64,000 bases of DNA from a bacterium (GTDB lineage Bacteria > CLD3 > SB21): assembly GCA_008933615.1 (NCBI GenBank), contig WBUR01000011.1, positions 27,170-91,169 on the forward strand, written 5' to 3'. Within the stretch, counting starts at the first letter, position 1. Every line of letters begins with the position of its first letter. Both the position numbers and the translations under genes were made by a program. The notes under the pieces are model-generated. The model saw nothing but the letters and a program-made list of their open reading frames with translations. It made no database searches and had not been told where the DNA came from. This document shows, piece by piece, positions 17,982 to 27,414 of this stretch.

Positions 17982-19403
17982 TTAAAATGGCTGTTCATCG
18001 CGCGAGTAGGGCGGAGGCACTTCCTGGCTGCGGGTGGTATCAATTTCGACAAAGCGAGCAAATTTCTTTATAAACCCTAATTTGACATCGCCGACAGGCC
18101 CGTTACGCTGTTTACCAATAATGATGTCAGCCGGCACTACGTCTGCCTGGCGATTGAAGTCATCCTGATCGTAATAATCCTGCCGGTGTACGAACATAAC
18201 GACGTCGGCATCCTGTTCGATTGATCCGGAATCACGTAGGTCTGAAAGCATGGGTTTCTTATCGCCGCCACGCTGCTCCACCGCGCGCGACAGTTGACTG
18301 AGCGCCAGAACCGGGATATCCAATTCTTTAGCGAGGGCTTTGAGCGAACGTGAAATGATCGCAACTTCCTCCTGGCGGTTGGCGTTGCTCTTGGCGTTCG
18401 CATTGACCAGCTGCATGTAATCCACGATCAGGATTTCAATTTGTTTTTCGACTTTCAGACGGCGGGCACGCGCGCGAAGTTCGAGAATATTCAAACTCGG
18501 CGTGTCATCCAGATAGATAGGCGCTTTGGAGAGGCGGCCCACGCTGGTGGATAATTTTGACCAGTCATTGCTGGGGAGCATGCCCGTGCGAACTTTATGC
18601 GCATCGACCTGGGCTTCGGCGCAAAGCAGACGCATGACCAATTGCAACGAGGACATTTCCAAACTAAAAAAACCGACAGGTTTATTTGCGTCGACCGCAA
18701 CGTTGCGGGCAATGGATAATACAAGCGCTGTTTTTCCCATGCTCGGCCGGCCGGCTACGATAATCAAATCGGAGTTTTGAAATCCGCTGGTCATCTGATC
18801 CAACGGTTTATAGCCTGAAGTAACTCCGGTGACGCCGCCCGGTTGATGATGAAAATGTTCGATCTGTTCAAATGCCTTATGCAGTACCGGATTTAAAGCG
18901 ATAAAACCTTGCCTGCTCTTGTCCTCCGCGATCTTGAATATCTGCTGTTCCACCGAGTCTATCAGGTTATCCACTTCTTCCGTTTCCTGAAAAGCCTGTG
19001 TCACGATTTGTCCGCCGACATGGATCAGTTTACGCAAACGGGCTTTATCAAGTACGATCTTGGCATAATGGGCAATATTGGAGGCGCTGGGAACTTTCTG
19101 ACTTAAACCGGAAATAAAATAACTTCCTCCGACACGATCAAGTAGATTGGATTTACGTAATTCTTCCGTCAACGTGATCAGATCGATAGGTTGTGAGTGG
19201 CCATAAAGGCTCAGCATGGCTTGAAAAACAATGCGGTGCACCTCTTTATAAAAACAGGTTTCATCGATTATTTCTATGACTTTCCCCACTGCATTGTCAT
19301 CGATCAGCATGGATCCTAAGATCGCTTCCTCCACTTCGAGCGCCTGAGGGGGGATGCGGCCGGAAAATTCGATGATATTTGATTTTTCTTCGGGTACGGA
19401 CAT
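17982..19403 (-). CDS. dnaB: Replicative DNA helicase DnaB
   Basis: A 473-residue replicative helicase. The N-terminal DnaB domain (about 17-120, PPQALEVEEAILGSML) is followed by a linker and a RecA-like ATPase with Walker A GRPSMGKT (218-225), Walker B DYMQL (about 320) and QLSRAVEQR (about 357-365). No intein interrupts the P-loop region. It unwinds the fork 5' to 3' and binds primase. The gene is 28 bases upstream of the GT2 gene and 31 after the response regulator-like gene, an unusual setting for dnaB. Confidence 0.97.
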   Translation of the reverse strand: MSVPEEKSNIIEFSGRIPPQALEVEEAILGSMLIDDNAVGKVIEIIDETCFYKEVHRIVFQAMLSLYGHSQPIDLITLTEELRKSNLLDRVGGSYFISGLSQKVPSASNIAHYAKIVLDKARLRKLIHVGGQIVTQAFQETEEVDNLIDSVEQQIFKIAEDKSRQGFIALNPVLHKAFEQIEHFHHQPGGVTGVTSGYKPLDQMTSGFQNSDLIIVAGRPSMGKTALVLSIARNVAVDANKPVGFFSLEMSSLQLVMRLLCAEAQVDAHKVRTGMLPSNDWSKLSTSVGRLSKAPIYLDDTPSLNILELRARARRLKVEKQIEILIVDYMQLVNANAKSNANRQEEVAIISRSLKALAKELDIPVLALSQLSRAVEQRGGDKKPMLSDLRDSGSIEQDADVVMFVHRQDYYDQDDFNRQADVVPADIIIGKQRNGPVGDVKLGFIKKFARFVEIDTTRSQEVPPPYSRDEQPF

Positions 19404-19434
19404 TTTGGAATTAGTGTAATGCGGAAGTGAAAAA

Positions 19435-20223
19435 TTAAAACCCGTTCTGGTCTTCGAATTTAGTTAATAATTCATTGACTGTCAAACTTGAATAATCAAC
19501 GGGAACAGTGTTCGAGGGCTGCTTCATTGCTTTGATGACCTGTGACAAAAGTTCTATCGTGTTTGTGATCTTGCGGCATCCATCGATGCATACGTCAACG
19601 AGTTTCTTGACGCCATCCGGATCATGAACGTCGCAGATCTGCGCCCGGCCGGCAATAGGCGCCGTAGCATTGTTAATGTGATGCGATATCGCAATCAGCG
19701 TTTGTTCAAGCGTTTTGATACGTTCAAGTTCCTTTTCTTTCAGAATCAGTTCCCCGCGCAATTTCTTTAGTTTAAGCATGGATGCTATACGAACGCGTAA
19801 TTCAACAAGGTTGTACGGTTTTGTAAGATAATCATCTGCGCCTTTTTCAAGGCCGACAATTTTGTCGCCCGGATCATTCTTGGCTGTGACAAGGACAATC
19901 GGCGTCATTTTGAGTAACGGCTCGCTGCGAACCATTTCACAAAATTTAAACCCGTCTATTTTCGGCATCATCACATCGCTCAAAACAAGGTCGTGATGTG
20001 ATTTTTTCAGTTTGTCGAAGCCTTCCTGACCGTCGCCTGCAATGTCGATGTCGTACCCTTCTTTGGAAAAGAACATGTTCAGGATAGAAACGGTATCCTG
20101 ATCGTCTTCGATGATCAGGATTTTTGTAGGCACATGGTGAGCGGGCTTTTTAGACTTAGCGTATTCCTTGGTATCACGAGCCGCTTTTGTTTTTTTTGAG
20201 ATAGTTTTTGGCTTATTTGGCAT
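19435..20223 (-). CDS. Response regulator receiver fused to a DHp-like helical domain, no kinase ATPase
   Basis: A 262-residue protein. After a lysine-rich N-terminal tail (1-33) comes a complete receiver domain (about 34-153) with acidic pair Asp40/Asp41, phosphoacceptor Asp83, Thr113 and Lys135. A linker coiled coil (about 155-175) leads into a histidine-kinase-like H-box, LIAISHHINNATAPI (about 176-190, His181/182), and a second helix ending near residue 236. The HATPase (CA) domain that normally follows is absent; the protein stops about 75 residues after the H-box. It could be a phosphotransfer or scaffold protein. It lies directly upstream of dnaB. Confidence 0.8.
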   Translation of the reverse strand: MPNKPKTISKKTKAARDTKEYAKSKKPAHHVPTKILIIEDDQDTVSILNMFFSKEGYDIDIAGDGQEGFDKLKKSHHDLVLSDVMMPKIDGFKFCEMVRSEPLLKMTPIVLVTAKNDPGDKIVGLEKGADDYLTKPYNLVELRVRIASMLKLKKLRGELILKEKELERIKTLEQTLIAISHHINNATAPIAGRAQICDVHDPDGVKKLVDVCIDGCRKITNTIELLSQVIKAMKQPSNTVPVDYSSLTVNELLTKFEDQNGF

Positions 20224-20262
20224 GAATTGTGAATTTACAGAGAGGAACGGTTGATTCTAAGA

Positions 20263-20291
20263 TTGACTTTTAGTGATAAATATTATACTAT
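20263..20291 (+). promoter_or_regulatory. Predicted promoter for the HEAT lipoprotein operon
   Basis: TTGACT (20263-20268), 17 bp, TACTAT (20286-20291), with TATACT at 20284 as the 15-bp alternative. It lies in the 206-base divergent gap with the receiver-DHp gene. On the opposite strand a TATAAT reads at 20282-20287, so the two promoters may overlap and compete. Confidence 0.45.
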
Positions 20292-20429
20292 TGAACAGAA
20301 TTTTTTTCATATCATGACGGAAAACGTCAACCTACAGAGGATTTTTAGGTAGGCGATAATATACATTTTCCAAACCATTATCAAGTTTTTTTTGGGCGTT
20401 TCCGCAGTATCCATCATGAGAAAGAGCCA

Positions 20430-21794
20430 ATGAAGATTGACAAAACACTGATTACGCTTGTTATTTTCGTTCTGTTATCATCCTGCAATATTAAGATGCC
20501 GGTTGTAGGGAAACTCCCTCCCCGCGAAACGATCATCAAATACTGTTGGCAAACGTTTGAATTCGGACTGAAAGATAAAAACGAATTTATCCGAACAAAT
20601 ACCATTCGTACTTTGGGGCGCATTGGAAATCGGACGGCGATCGATGCGCTGGGTTCTTTCGATTATGGCTGGAAACCGGTCGCCGTCAAGACGTGCGCGC
20701 TAACTTTAGCGCAAATCCACGACAGTGCAGCTTTTTACAGCCTGCGACATTTTGCTGATTCAAAGGATTTTATGATAAGGGAATACGTCGTTGTCGGAAT
20801 TGCGCGGATGTCCGATCTATTTCCCGATACGTTGGTTGCGCGCTATCTGAATAAAATGATGTATAGCGTGGACAGTATTGCAGTTGACACTCTATTGTAT
20901 GATTCGGCTGAAATTTCACAGGATAAATTCGAACTTCGGGCAAAGATCGGGATGGCTTTGCTTAAAGTCGGCGACAGGTCCGGTCAAACGTATACGAAAT
21001 CTCTGGCAAAAAACCGTTCCCTTCAGTTCCGGATTTCAATTGCGAAAGTTATTGGAGAAATTAATCCGCCCAATTCGTTAGATTTGCTGTTACCGTTTTT
21101 GAAAGATTCATCCTCCTATGTTCGCTCCAAAGCTCTGGAATCGTTGATTAAGATTAAGCCAAACGACATCGAATCGCGGCTGCGACACATTTTAGCGAGT
21201 GACAAGGCTGAAGATATGCAGGTCAATGCGGCGATCGGATTGATGAAATACGATGAATTGACATCCGTAAACCTGTTATTAAAGTTGCTGGATAGCGGGG
21301 ACGAGGATGTGCTAAGCCGGATCATTCTCGCTCTGGGGGAAGTTAAGTCTAAACCGGCGCGGGACAAAGTTATCCCGCTCTTGAGGAGTCTGACCACGCA
21401 ACCTTCGGACTGGGTGAGAATATCCTCCGTCGCGTCGCTTGGGAACTTAAAGGATTATGAATCGATAGATATTATTGAATCGGCATTGAATGATCCGTCG
21501 CAGGAAGTTCGGGAAATTTCGGTTGGCGTTTTATCGAGGCTGAAAGGAAAACTAATGCTGGAAGATCTTAAGAAACTTATCAATGACGATACTTATTCGA
21601 TGCGTTCGGTTGCGATATCCGGCCTGGGCAGTATTGAAGACGAAACCTTGCAGAATGAAGTGATCCTGCCTCTGCTGCTCGACAGGCTTAAAAATGATGG
21701 CGAGCTGATAGTGAGAGTACGTGCCGCATTTACGATTCTAGACATTTTGTCCGGCGGAAAATACACTAAACAAAACGATACGAAAACAGATTAA
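20430..21794 (+). CDS. HEAT-repeat lipoprotein
   Basis: A 454-residue protein with a lipoprotein signal peptide (LLSSC, Cys at about 19) and a HEAT/PBS-type alpha-helical repeat solenoid from about 50 to the end. Repeats such as VRSKALESLIKIKP, VSSVASLGNLKD and VREISVGVLSRLKG recur about every 31 residues. Such solenoids bind proteins; the partner is unknown. It is separated by 17 bases from the UPF0182 gene. Confidence 0.8.
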   Translation: MKIDKTLITLVIFVLLSSCNIKMPVVGKLPPRETIIKYCWQTFEFGLKDKNEFIRTNTIRTLGRIGNRTAIDALGSFDYGWKPVAVKTCALTLAQIHDSAAFYSLRHFADSKDFMIREYVVVGIARMSDLFPDTLVARYLNKMMYSVDSIAVDTLLYDSAEISQDKFELRAKIGMALLKVGDRSGQTYTKSLAKNRSLQFRISIAKVIGEINPPNSLDLLLPFLKDSSSYVRSKALESLIKIKPNDIESRLRHILASDKAEDMQVNAAIGLMKYDELTSVNLLLKLLDSGDEDVLSRIILALGEVKSKPARDKVIPLLRSLTTQPSDWVRISSVASLGNLKDYESIDIIESALNDPSQEVREISVGVLSRLKGKLMLEDLKKLINDDTYSMRSVAISGLGSIEDETLQNEVILPLLLDRLKNDGELIVRVRAAFTILDILSGGKYTKQNDTKTD

Positions 21795-21811
21795 TATTTA
21801 GGAGTAGTTAT

Positions 21812-24592
21812 ATGAAAAAATGGGTAGCCATTGGGCTTTTAGCGGTATTCTTTTTTTATGTCGCAACGAATGCGACCGGGTTTTATACTGAATTACTATG
21901 GTTCAGATCACTCGGTTATGAAAATCCATTCTGGACGATGTATACATCGGAGTATCTGCTAGGATTCGTATATTTTGCGGTTTTTTGGATCATCATAGGC
22001 TCGAACATACTGATCGCTTCTCGGGTAAAATCGGTAGTGGTAAAGCCCGGCGGGGAGGTGTTTCAGCAGCAGCTTCAGTTTTTTGCAAAACCTGCAAAGC
22101 TCATATTTTTCGGATTGCTTTTGTTTGTCAGTTATATCATGGCAGCAGCGCCGGCGACGAAATGGATGCGTGTGCTGCAGTATTTTAACAGTGAGTCCTT
22201 TGGCGAACTGGATTCGGTTTTTCAAAAGGACATCGGCTTCTATGTTTATGAATTGCCGTTCTATCAGAGTATTATCAATTGGCTATTTGGCGTCCTGGTT
22301 GTAACGATCATTGCGACGGCCGCCGTTCATGTATACAAACGCGCCGTTAATTTTACGCCGCAGGGTGTCAGTCTTGGCCAATTTACGCGTCGGCATATCA
22401 TGGTGCTGATCGGACTGATCTTATTTCTTTACGCGTTTGATTATCATTACAGCCAGTACGATATCTTATATAAGGATAACGGCATTGTGGTCGGCGCGGG
22501 GTACACCGATGTAAACGCCGCGCTTACGGGGTACATGCTCATGCAGGTGATTGCTTTGGTCGGCGCGTGCGGTGCGTTTATCAGCGCATTTAAAGGAACT
22601 TGGCGGTGGCTTATCGGAAGCGTCATACTGCAATTCGGCGCCGCATTCCTGCTTCTGAATATTTATCCGTCGTTGATACAGCGATTTGTCGTGAAGCCCA
22701 ATGAATTGGAAAAAGAAAAACCGTATATCGAAGAAAATATCAAACAGACACGCCGCGCGTACGAACTGGACAAAATTACCGAAAAAGATTTCAAGTATGA
22801 CCTTGCGCTGACGTCGTCGGATATTAAAGCAAACAATGCAACAATCAAAAACGTCACGCTTTGGGATTACCGGCCGTTGCGGGATTCCTATTCGCAGTTA
22901 CAGGAAATTCGTCCCTATTATAATTTTTATGACGTGGACATTGACCGTTATTTTGTCAATGGCGAATACCGGCAGGTCATGTTGTCTGCGCGCGAACTCA
23001 ATCTCCAGAAGATCGGAAGCGATAACTGGATCAATAAAACATTCATCTATACCCACGGACACGGCATCGTTATGAGCCCGGTGAATGTGGTGACGACCGA
23101 AGGCCAACCGGAATTCTTTATCAAAAATATTCCACCCGAAAAATCTGTGGATATTACGTTAGATCGGCCTGAAATCTATTTCGGAGAACTCCAGGGCATT
23201 GACGATTATATCGTTGTTAAAACAAGCAAAGAGGAATTTGATTTCCCGCTCGGAGAAAAAAATCAGCACACGTTCTATAAAGAAGATGCGGGGGTAGGTA
23301 TCGGCAGTTTTGCACGTAAGGCCATGTTTGCAATTCGGTTCGGTAAATTCAATTTTCTGCTGAACGATTACATTCAGCCGGAAAGCAAAATCATTTATTA
23401 CAGGAATATCAACGATCGCATTAAAAAATTAATTCCTTATATCAAGCTGGATAAAGATCCTTATATGGTCGCAGAAAACGGACGGCTATATTGGATCTAC
23501 GATGGATTTACTACCACGAATCAGTATCCGTATGCCAAGATGTCGTACGAAAAAAGTTCGTCTCCATTTGGCGCAGGCATAACATATAATTATATTCGAA
23601 ATTCCGTCAAAGTTGTGATCGACGCATACAACGGTTCCACTCAAATTTATAGTTTTAATTCTGAAACCGATCCGCTGATTAGGGTGTATGCTAAGATCTT
23701 CCCCGGAGTTTTTAAACCGATTCAGGATATGCCGGAGTATTTGAGGAAACATCTGCGTTATCCACAGGATCTTTTCGATATTCAGGCAAAATTATTCACG
23801 TTCTATCATGTTGATGACGCCAATGTGTTTTTCAACCGGGAAGATGAGTGGAATATCGCGACGGAAAAATACGGCGACGATGTGAAACGTATGGAGAGTT
23901 ATTATGTCATCATGAGGCTTCCGGGTGAATCGAAAGAAGAATTTTTGCTCATGGTTCCGTTCACGCCAAACACCAAACCGAATATGATCGCGTGGTTTTG
24001 CGCCCGGAGCGATGGAGATAATTATGGAAAACTGTTAGTATATAAATTTCCGAAGAGTGAATTGGTCTATGGGCCATTGCAGGTAGAGAGCCGGATCGAC
24101 CAGACGCCGGAAATTTCTGAAAAACTAACCTTATGGAATCAACAGGGATCCAGTGTGACCCGGGGCAATCTCCTCGTCATACCGATCAACAATTCCGTCT
24201 TGTATGTGGAGCCTTTGTATCTTCAGTCGCAGCAAAGCAAAATGCCGGAACTGAAAAAAGTCATAGTTGCATTTGACAATTACATCTTTATGGAAGACAA
24301 TCTGGAGAACGGCCTAGAAAAAATCTTCGGAGGAAATTTTGCCGCATTCAACAGAGACAAGCAGTCTGCCGAGTCTGCAGAGGCAGCTTCATCGGTGACG
24401 GACAAGAATGTGGCTGCCATTTCTTCGGAAACGGCAAAAGCAATTAGGGATTTGTCGCGTTCCGCAATGGACAATTATAACAACGCTCAGGATGCACTGA
24501 AAAAAGGGAACTGGACAAAATACGGCGAAAGCTTAGAGCGTCTCAAAAAAGATCTTGAAAAACTTTCCGAACGAAGTAAAGGTATCAAATAA
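21812..24592 (+). CDS. UPF0182 family membrane protein
   Basis: A 926-residue protein. Seven membrane helices occupy the first ~290 residues, beginning KKWVAIGLLAVFFFYVATNA, followed by a large extracytoplasmic domain. ALTSSDIKANNATIKNV, ITYNYIRNSVKVVIDAYNG and YVEPLYLQS are the conserved stretches of UPF0182 (COG1615), and the length is normal for that family. The last ~60 residues form a charged helix (NYNNAQDALKKGNW...). The function of the family is unknown. AGGAG precedes the ATG by 8 bases. Confidence 0.9.
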   Translation: MKKWVAIGLLAVFFFYVATNATGFYTELLWFRSLGYENPFWTMYTSEYLLGFVYFAVFWIIIGSNILIASRVKSVVVKPGGEVFQQQLQFFAKPAKLIFFGLLLFVSYIMAAAPATKWMRVLQYFNSESFGELDSVFQKDIGFYVYELPFYQSIINWLFGVLVVTIIATAAVHVYKRAVNFTPQGVSLGQFTRRHIMVLIGLILFLYAFDYHYSQYDILYKDNGIVVGAGYTDVNAALTGYMLMQVIALVGACGAFISAFKGTWRWLIGSVILQFGAAFLLLNIYPSLIQRFVVKPNELEKEKPYIEENIKQTRRAYELDKITEKDFKYDLALTSSDIKANNATIKNVTLWDYRPLRDSYSQLQEIRPYYNFYDVDIDRYFVNGEYRQVMLSARELNLQKIGSDNWINKTFIYTHGHGIVMSPVNVVTTEGQPEFFIKNIPPEKSVDITLDRPEIYFGELQGIDDYIVVKTSKEEFDFPLGEKNQHTFYKEDAGVGIGSFARKAMFAIRFGKFNFLLNDYIQPESKIIYYRNINDRIKKLIPYIKLDKDPYMVAENGRLYWIYDGFTTTNQYPYAKMSYEKSSSPFGAGITYNYIRNSVKVVIDAYNGSTQIYSFNSETDPLIRVYAKIFPGVFKPIQDMPEYLRKHLRYPQDLFDIQAKLFTFYHVDDANVFFNREDEWNIATEKYGDDVKRMESYYVIMRLPGESKEEFLLMVPFTPNTKPNMIAWFCARSDGDNYGKLLVYKFPKSELVYGPLQVESRIDQTPEISEKLTLWNQQGSSVTRGNLLVIPINNSVLYVEPLYLQSQQSKMPELKKVIVAFDNYIFMEDNLENGLEKIFGGNFAAFNRDKQSAESAEAASSVTDKNVAAISSETAKAIRDLSRSAMDNYNNAQDALKKGNWTKYGESLERLKKDLEKLSERSKGIK

Positions 24593-24689
24593 TAAATAGA
24601 TGAAGCGAGTCGGACACCAAGGCGGCAATTTTTGCTTCTCATGATTGGATACGAGTTTAATTGTTGACGGGTTTCAGAAAGCAGCACTT

Positions 24690-25403
24690 ATGAGCGACGC
24701 TAGTCTGCATCAATCCATTGATGTTTTTACGAAGAGAACCGGATTGATTGTAAGCCAGAATCATGGCGATGCGCAGGAAATGGAATTTAATTTATCTACG
24801 CTTTTGGGCATCAATATTCTTTTATGCCAATCGATACCCGATGCGCAGTTGATCTTAAAGGCGGAGCCTATTGACATCGTTATTCTCGATACTAAGATGG
24901 ATCATCCAAATCCGTTTGTCATTTGTAAATTTATCAAGTCCGATGAAGCCTTGTGGAATATTCCTGTCGTCGCGCTGTTATCGGAAAACGCATTGAATAA
25001 CCGCAGTCATGCGCTTAATTACGGAGCGGACGATTTTATCATGCGGCCGTTTGATTATTCTGAAGTGTATAGCAGAACCCGGGCGCAGCTTCGCTTGAGG
25101 GAATTGTATCTGCAGCTGCTGAAAGATGAACGGCTGAAAGTATTATTTGAGATGGCCGGCGCAGCGGCTCACGAATTGGCTCAGCCCGTAACGGGCGCCA
25201 TGGCTTTAATTCAGGTCATTTTGGCTAAACGCGAAAAAGAAATAACAGATGTCGATACTGAAATGAAAATGTTATATGAGTGCCTTCAGCGCGCTACAGA
25301 CGTTATACACAAGATTCAGCGGATCAGGAAATATGAAACGACAGCGTACGCGGGTTCAAGTCAAATCATTGATATTAACAAAGCCTCCGATTCAAACCGA
25401 TAA
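24690..25403 (+). CDS. Pseudo-receiver fused to a DHp-like H-box domain, no kinase ATPase
   Basis: A 237-residue protein with the same plan as the protein at 19435-20223. The receiver-like region (about 15-135) keeps an aspartate at the phosphoacceptor position (Asp67 in ILDTKM), but the acidic pair is replaced by Ser/Gln/Asn (22-24) and the invariant lysine by Arg119, so it probably cannot bind Mg2+ normally. The H-box AGAAAHELAQPVTGAM (about 156-171, His161) lacks a following HATPase domain. The ATG at 24690 is preferred; an upstream in-frame TTG at 24645 is possible. It stops 2 bases before tldD. Confidence 0.75.
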   Translation: MSDASLHQSIDVFTKRTGLIVSQNHGDAQEMEFNLSTLLGINILLCQSIPDAQLILKAEPIDIVILDTKMDHPNPFVICKFIKSDEALWNIPVVALLSENALNNRSHALNYGADDFIMRPFDYSEVYSRTRAQLRLRELYLQLLKDERLKVLFEMAGAAAHELAQPVTGAMALIQVILAKREKEITDVDTEMKMLYECLQRATDVIHKIQRIRKYETTAYAGSSQIIDINKASDSNR

Positions 25404-25405
25404 GC

Positions 25406-26872
25406 ATGACTCTTCCAGATCTTACTCATAGACAAATTGCGACGGCATTTGCAAATGGCTTTGACCATATTTTGGATTATGACGCTTTATCCAAAATTTG
25501 TGAGTCTGCGCGCGTGAAGGGCGCCGACTTTTCAGAGGTATACATTGAACGGCGTCTGTCGACATGGATTACCTTGGTAGAGGACAAGATCAATGTAGTT
25601 CGGGCCGGCATTAAAGCAGGCGCCGGAGTCCGTGTGATTCGCGGCACACACGTTGGCTATGCTTATTGTGAGGATCTCCGCCCGGAGAGTATCGAAATCG
25701 CCGCAAAAACGGCAGCGTATATCACTCATGAAGGCAGTCCGGAATCTTTCTCAAACCCGGTTAATGTAACTCCACCACGAACGGATCAGTCAGTTACGTT
25801 CTACCGGCTCGAATCCGATGGTAAGAAAAAGACTGACTTGTTGCGCCGGGCCAACTCAGCCGCGCGCGACGAAGACAACCGCGTAAAGGAAGTAAGTTGC
25901 ACCTACTATGACGAAGAAAAGGAGATTCGTATTGTTAATTCCGACGGGTTGCAATGCGATGACCAACGCTCGCTTTACGGGTTTCATGTGTTTGTTCTGA
26001 CGGGCGATGGAGGCAAAAATAATTTCGGATACGCAACCGGCGGAGGCCGATATCCTTTTACCTATTTTGAAAAGAGAACTCCGGAGATGATCGCGCGTGA
26101 CGCGTCCCGGCAGGCGCTGCGCAAACTAAGATCGTGTGAATGTCCGGCGGGACAATTCCCGGTTGTTATCAATAAAGGCTGGGGCGGCGTGCTGATCCAT
26201 GAAGCCGTCGGCCACGGACTTGAAAGTGATTTTAACCGGCGAGGTTCATCTGTCTACACGGGAAAAATCGGCCAAAAAGTTGCTTCAGAATATGTAACGA
26301 TCATCGATGACGGTACCATACTCAACGGGCGCGGATCATCGAATTCCGACGATGAAGGAACGATCACAAAAAAAAATATCCTGATAGACAATGGAATTTT
26401 AAAAAATTATTTGTATGATAACTACAATGCGCGTTTGATGAATGCGGTGCCGACAGGCAACGGCAGAAGGGAGAGTTTTGCGCAACTTCCGATGCCGCGC
26501 ATGACCAATACTTATATCGCGCGTGGAAAAGATAATCCGGAAGATTTGATTCGCTCCGTCAAATGGGGCCTGTATGCTCAAACTCTTGGCGGCGGTCAGG
26601 TTGACATTGCCAGCGGCAATTTCGTATTTGAAGTTCAGGAAGGATACTGGATCGAAAACGGTAAGATCACGTATCCGGTGCTCGGCGCAAATTTGATAGG
26701 CAATGGGCCGGACATTCTCAATAAGATCGATGCAATAGGAAATGATTTAGAAATAGAAACCGGCGCCGGCGCCTGCAGTAAAGAGGGTCAAAATATTCCC
26801 GTTGGGGTCGGACAGCCGACTATAAAGATAGGTGAAATGACCATCGGCGGAACTGGTTTAAGGAGGCTATAA
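25406..26872 (+). CDS. tldD: TldD-type metalloprotease
   Basis: A 488-residue member of the TldD/PmbA family. The zinc-binding HEAVGHGLESD motif sits near residue 265-276, with the conserved GGQVDIASGNFVFEV segment near the C terminus. In other bacteria TldD acts as a heterodimer with TldE (PmbA), which is not in the window. Because the HExxxH motif is intact, this is the catalytic TldD member, not TldE. ATG follows the receiver-DHp stop by 2 bases. Confidence 0.93.
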   Translation: MTLPDLTHRQIATAFANGFDHILDYDALSKICESARVKGADFSEVYIERRLSTWITLVEDKINVVRAGIKAGAGVRVIRGTHVGYAYCEDLRPESIEIAAKTAAYITHEGSPESFSNPVNVTPPRTDQSVTFYRLESDGKKKTDLLRRANSAARDEDNRVKEVSCTYYDEEKEIRIVNSDGLQCDDQRSLYGFHVFVLTGDGGKNNFGYATGGGRYPFTYFEKRTPEMIARDASRQALRKLRSCECPAGQFPVVINKGWGGVLIHEAVGHGLESDFNRRGSSVYTGKIGQKVASEYVTIIDDGTILNGRGSSNSDDEGTITKKNILIDNGILKNYLYDNYNARLMNAVPTGNGRRESFAQLPMPRMTNTYIARGKDNPEDLIRSVKWGLYAQTLGGGQVDIASGNFVFEVQEGYWIENGKITYPVLGANLIGNGPDILNKIDAIGNDLEIETGAGACSKEGQNIPVGVGQPTIKIGEMTIGGTGLRRL

Positions 26873-26896
26873 CGATTTTCATAATCACGAAAGCAC

Positions 26897-27382
26897 ATGC
26901 AAGCACAAAAAGCGCTTCCCCTTAGCAGTTGGCACATAGCCTTCCCGAACGACGCGAATCCTCACGGCACCATGTTTGGCGGGAAAGTGATGGCGATCCT
27001 GGATATTCAAGCGGGAATCGTTGCATCCCATTATTGCCACAAGATCGTTGTTACCGCGTCAACGGAGGCGGTAGATTTCAGAAACCCGGTGAAGGTCGGG
27101 GATCGTTTGGAGACAATTGCGCGCGTGGTGTATGTCGGCAATACCTCGTTGGTGATCAAGATTGACGCTTATTCGGAGAACCCTTTATCGGGTAAGCGTA
27201 AGCATTGTACGACGGCCTTTTTCAATATGGTCGCTCTGGACGAAGACGGTTCGCCGACGCCAATTCCGCCGTTGATCGTCGAAACAGAGGAGGAAAAAAG
27301 GGACTTTGAATTGGCTCAGTTGATCAAACATAATGCGCTCGAGCGAAAGAAAAAAGTTCATCAAGCAATGAAAGACGAATAA
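26897..27382 (+). CDS. Acyl-CoA thioesterase, hotdog fold (YciA-like)
   Basis: A 161-residue single hotdog domain. The core pattern NPHGTMFGGKVMAILD (about 18-33) and VEAVDFRNPVKVGDRLE-like stretch (here TEAVDFRNPVKVGD, about 57-70) match YciA/BFIT-type acyl-CoA thioesterases that hydrolyse acyl-CoAs. A basic C-terminal helix follows. It is in the middle of a + strand run, 24 bases after tldD and 32 before lgt. Confidence 0.85.
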   Translation: MQAQKALPLSSWHIAFPNDANPHGTMFGGKVMAILDIQAGIVASHYCHKIVVTASTEAVDFRNPVKVGDRLETIARVVYVGNTSLVIKIDAYSENPLSGKRKHCTTAFFNMVALDEDGSPTPIPPLIVETEEEKRDFELAQLIKHNALERKKKVHQAMKDE

Positions 27383-27414
27383 TAAAGTTAAGTTAATTTA
27401 CCATTTGAGGATTC

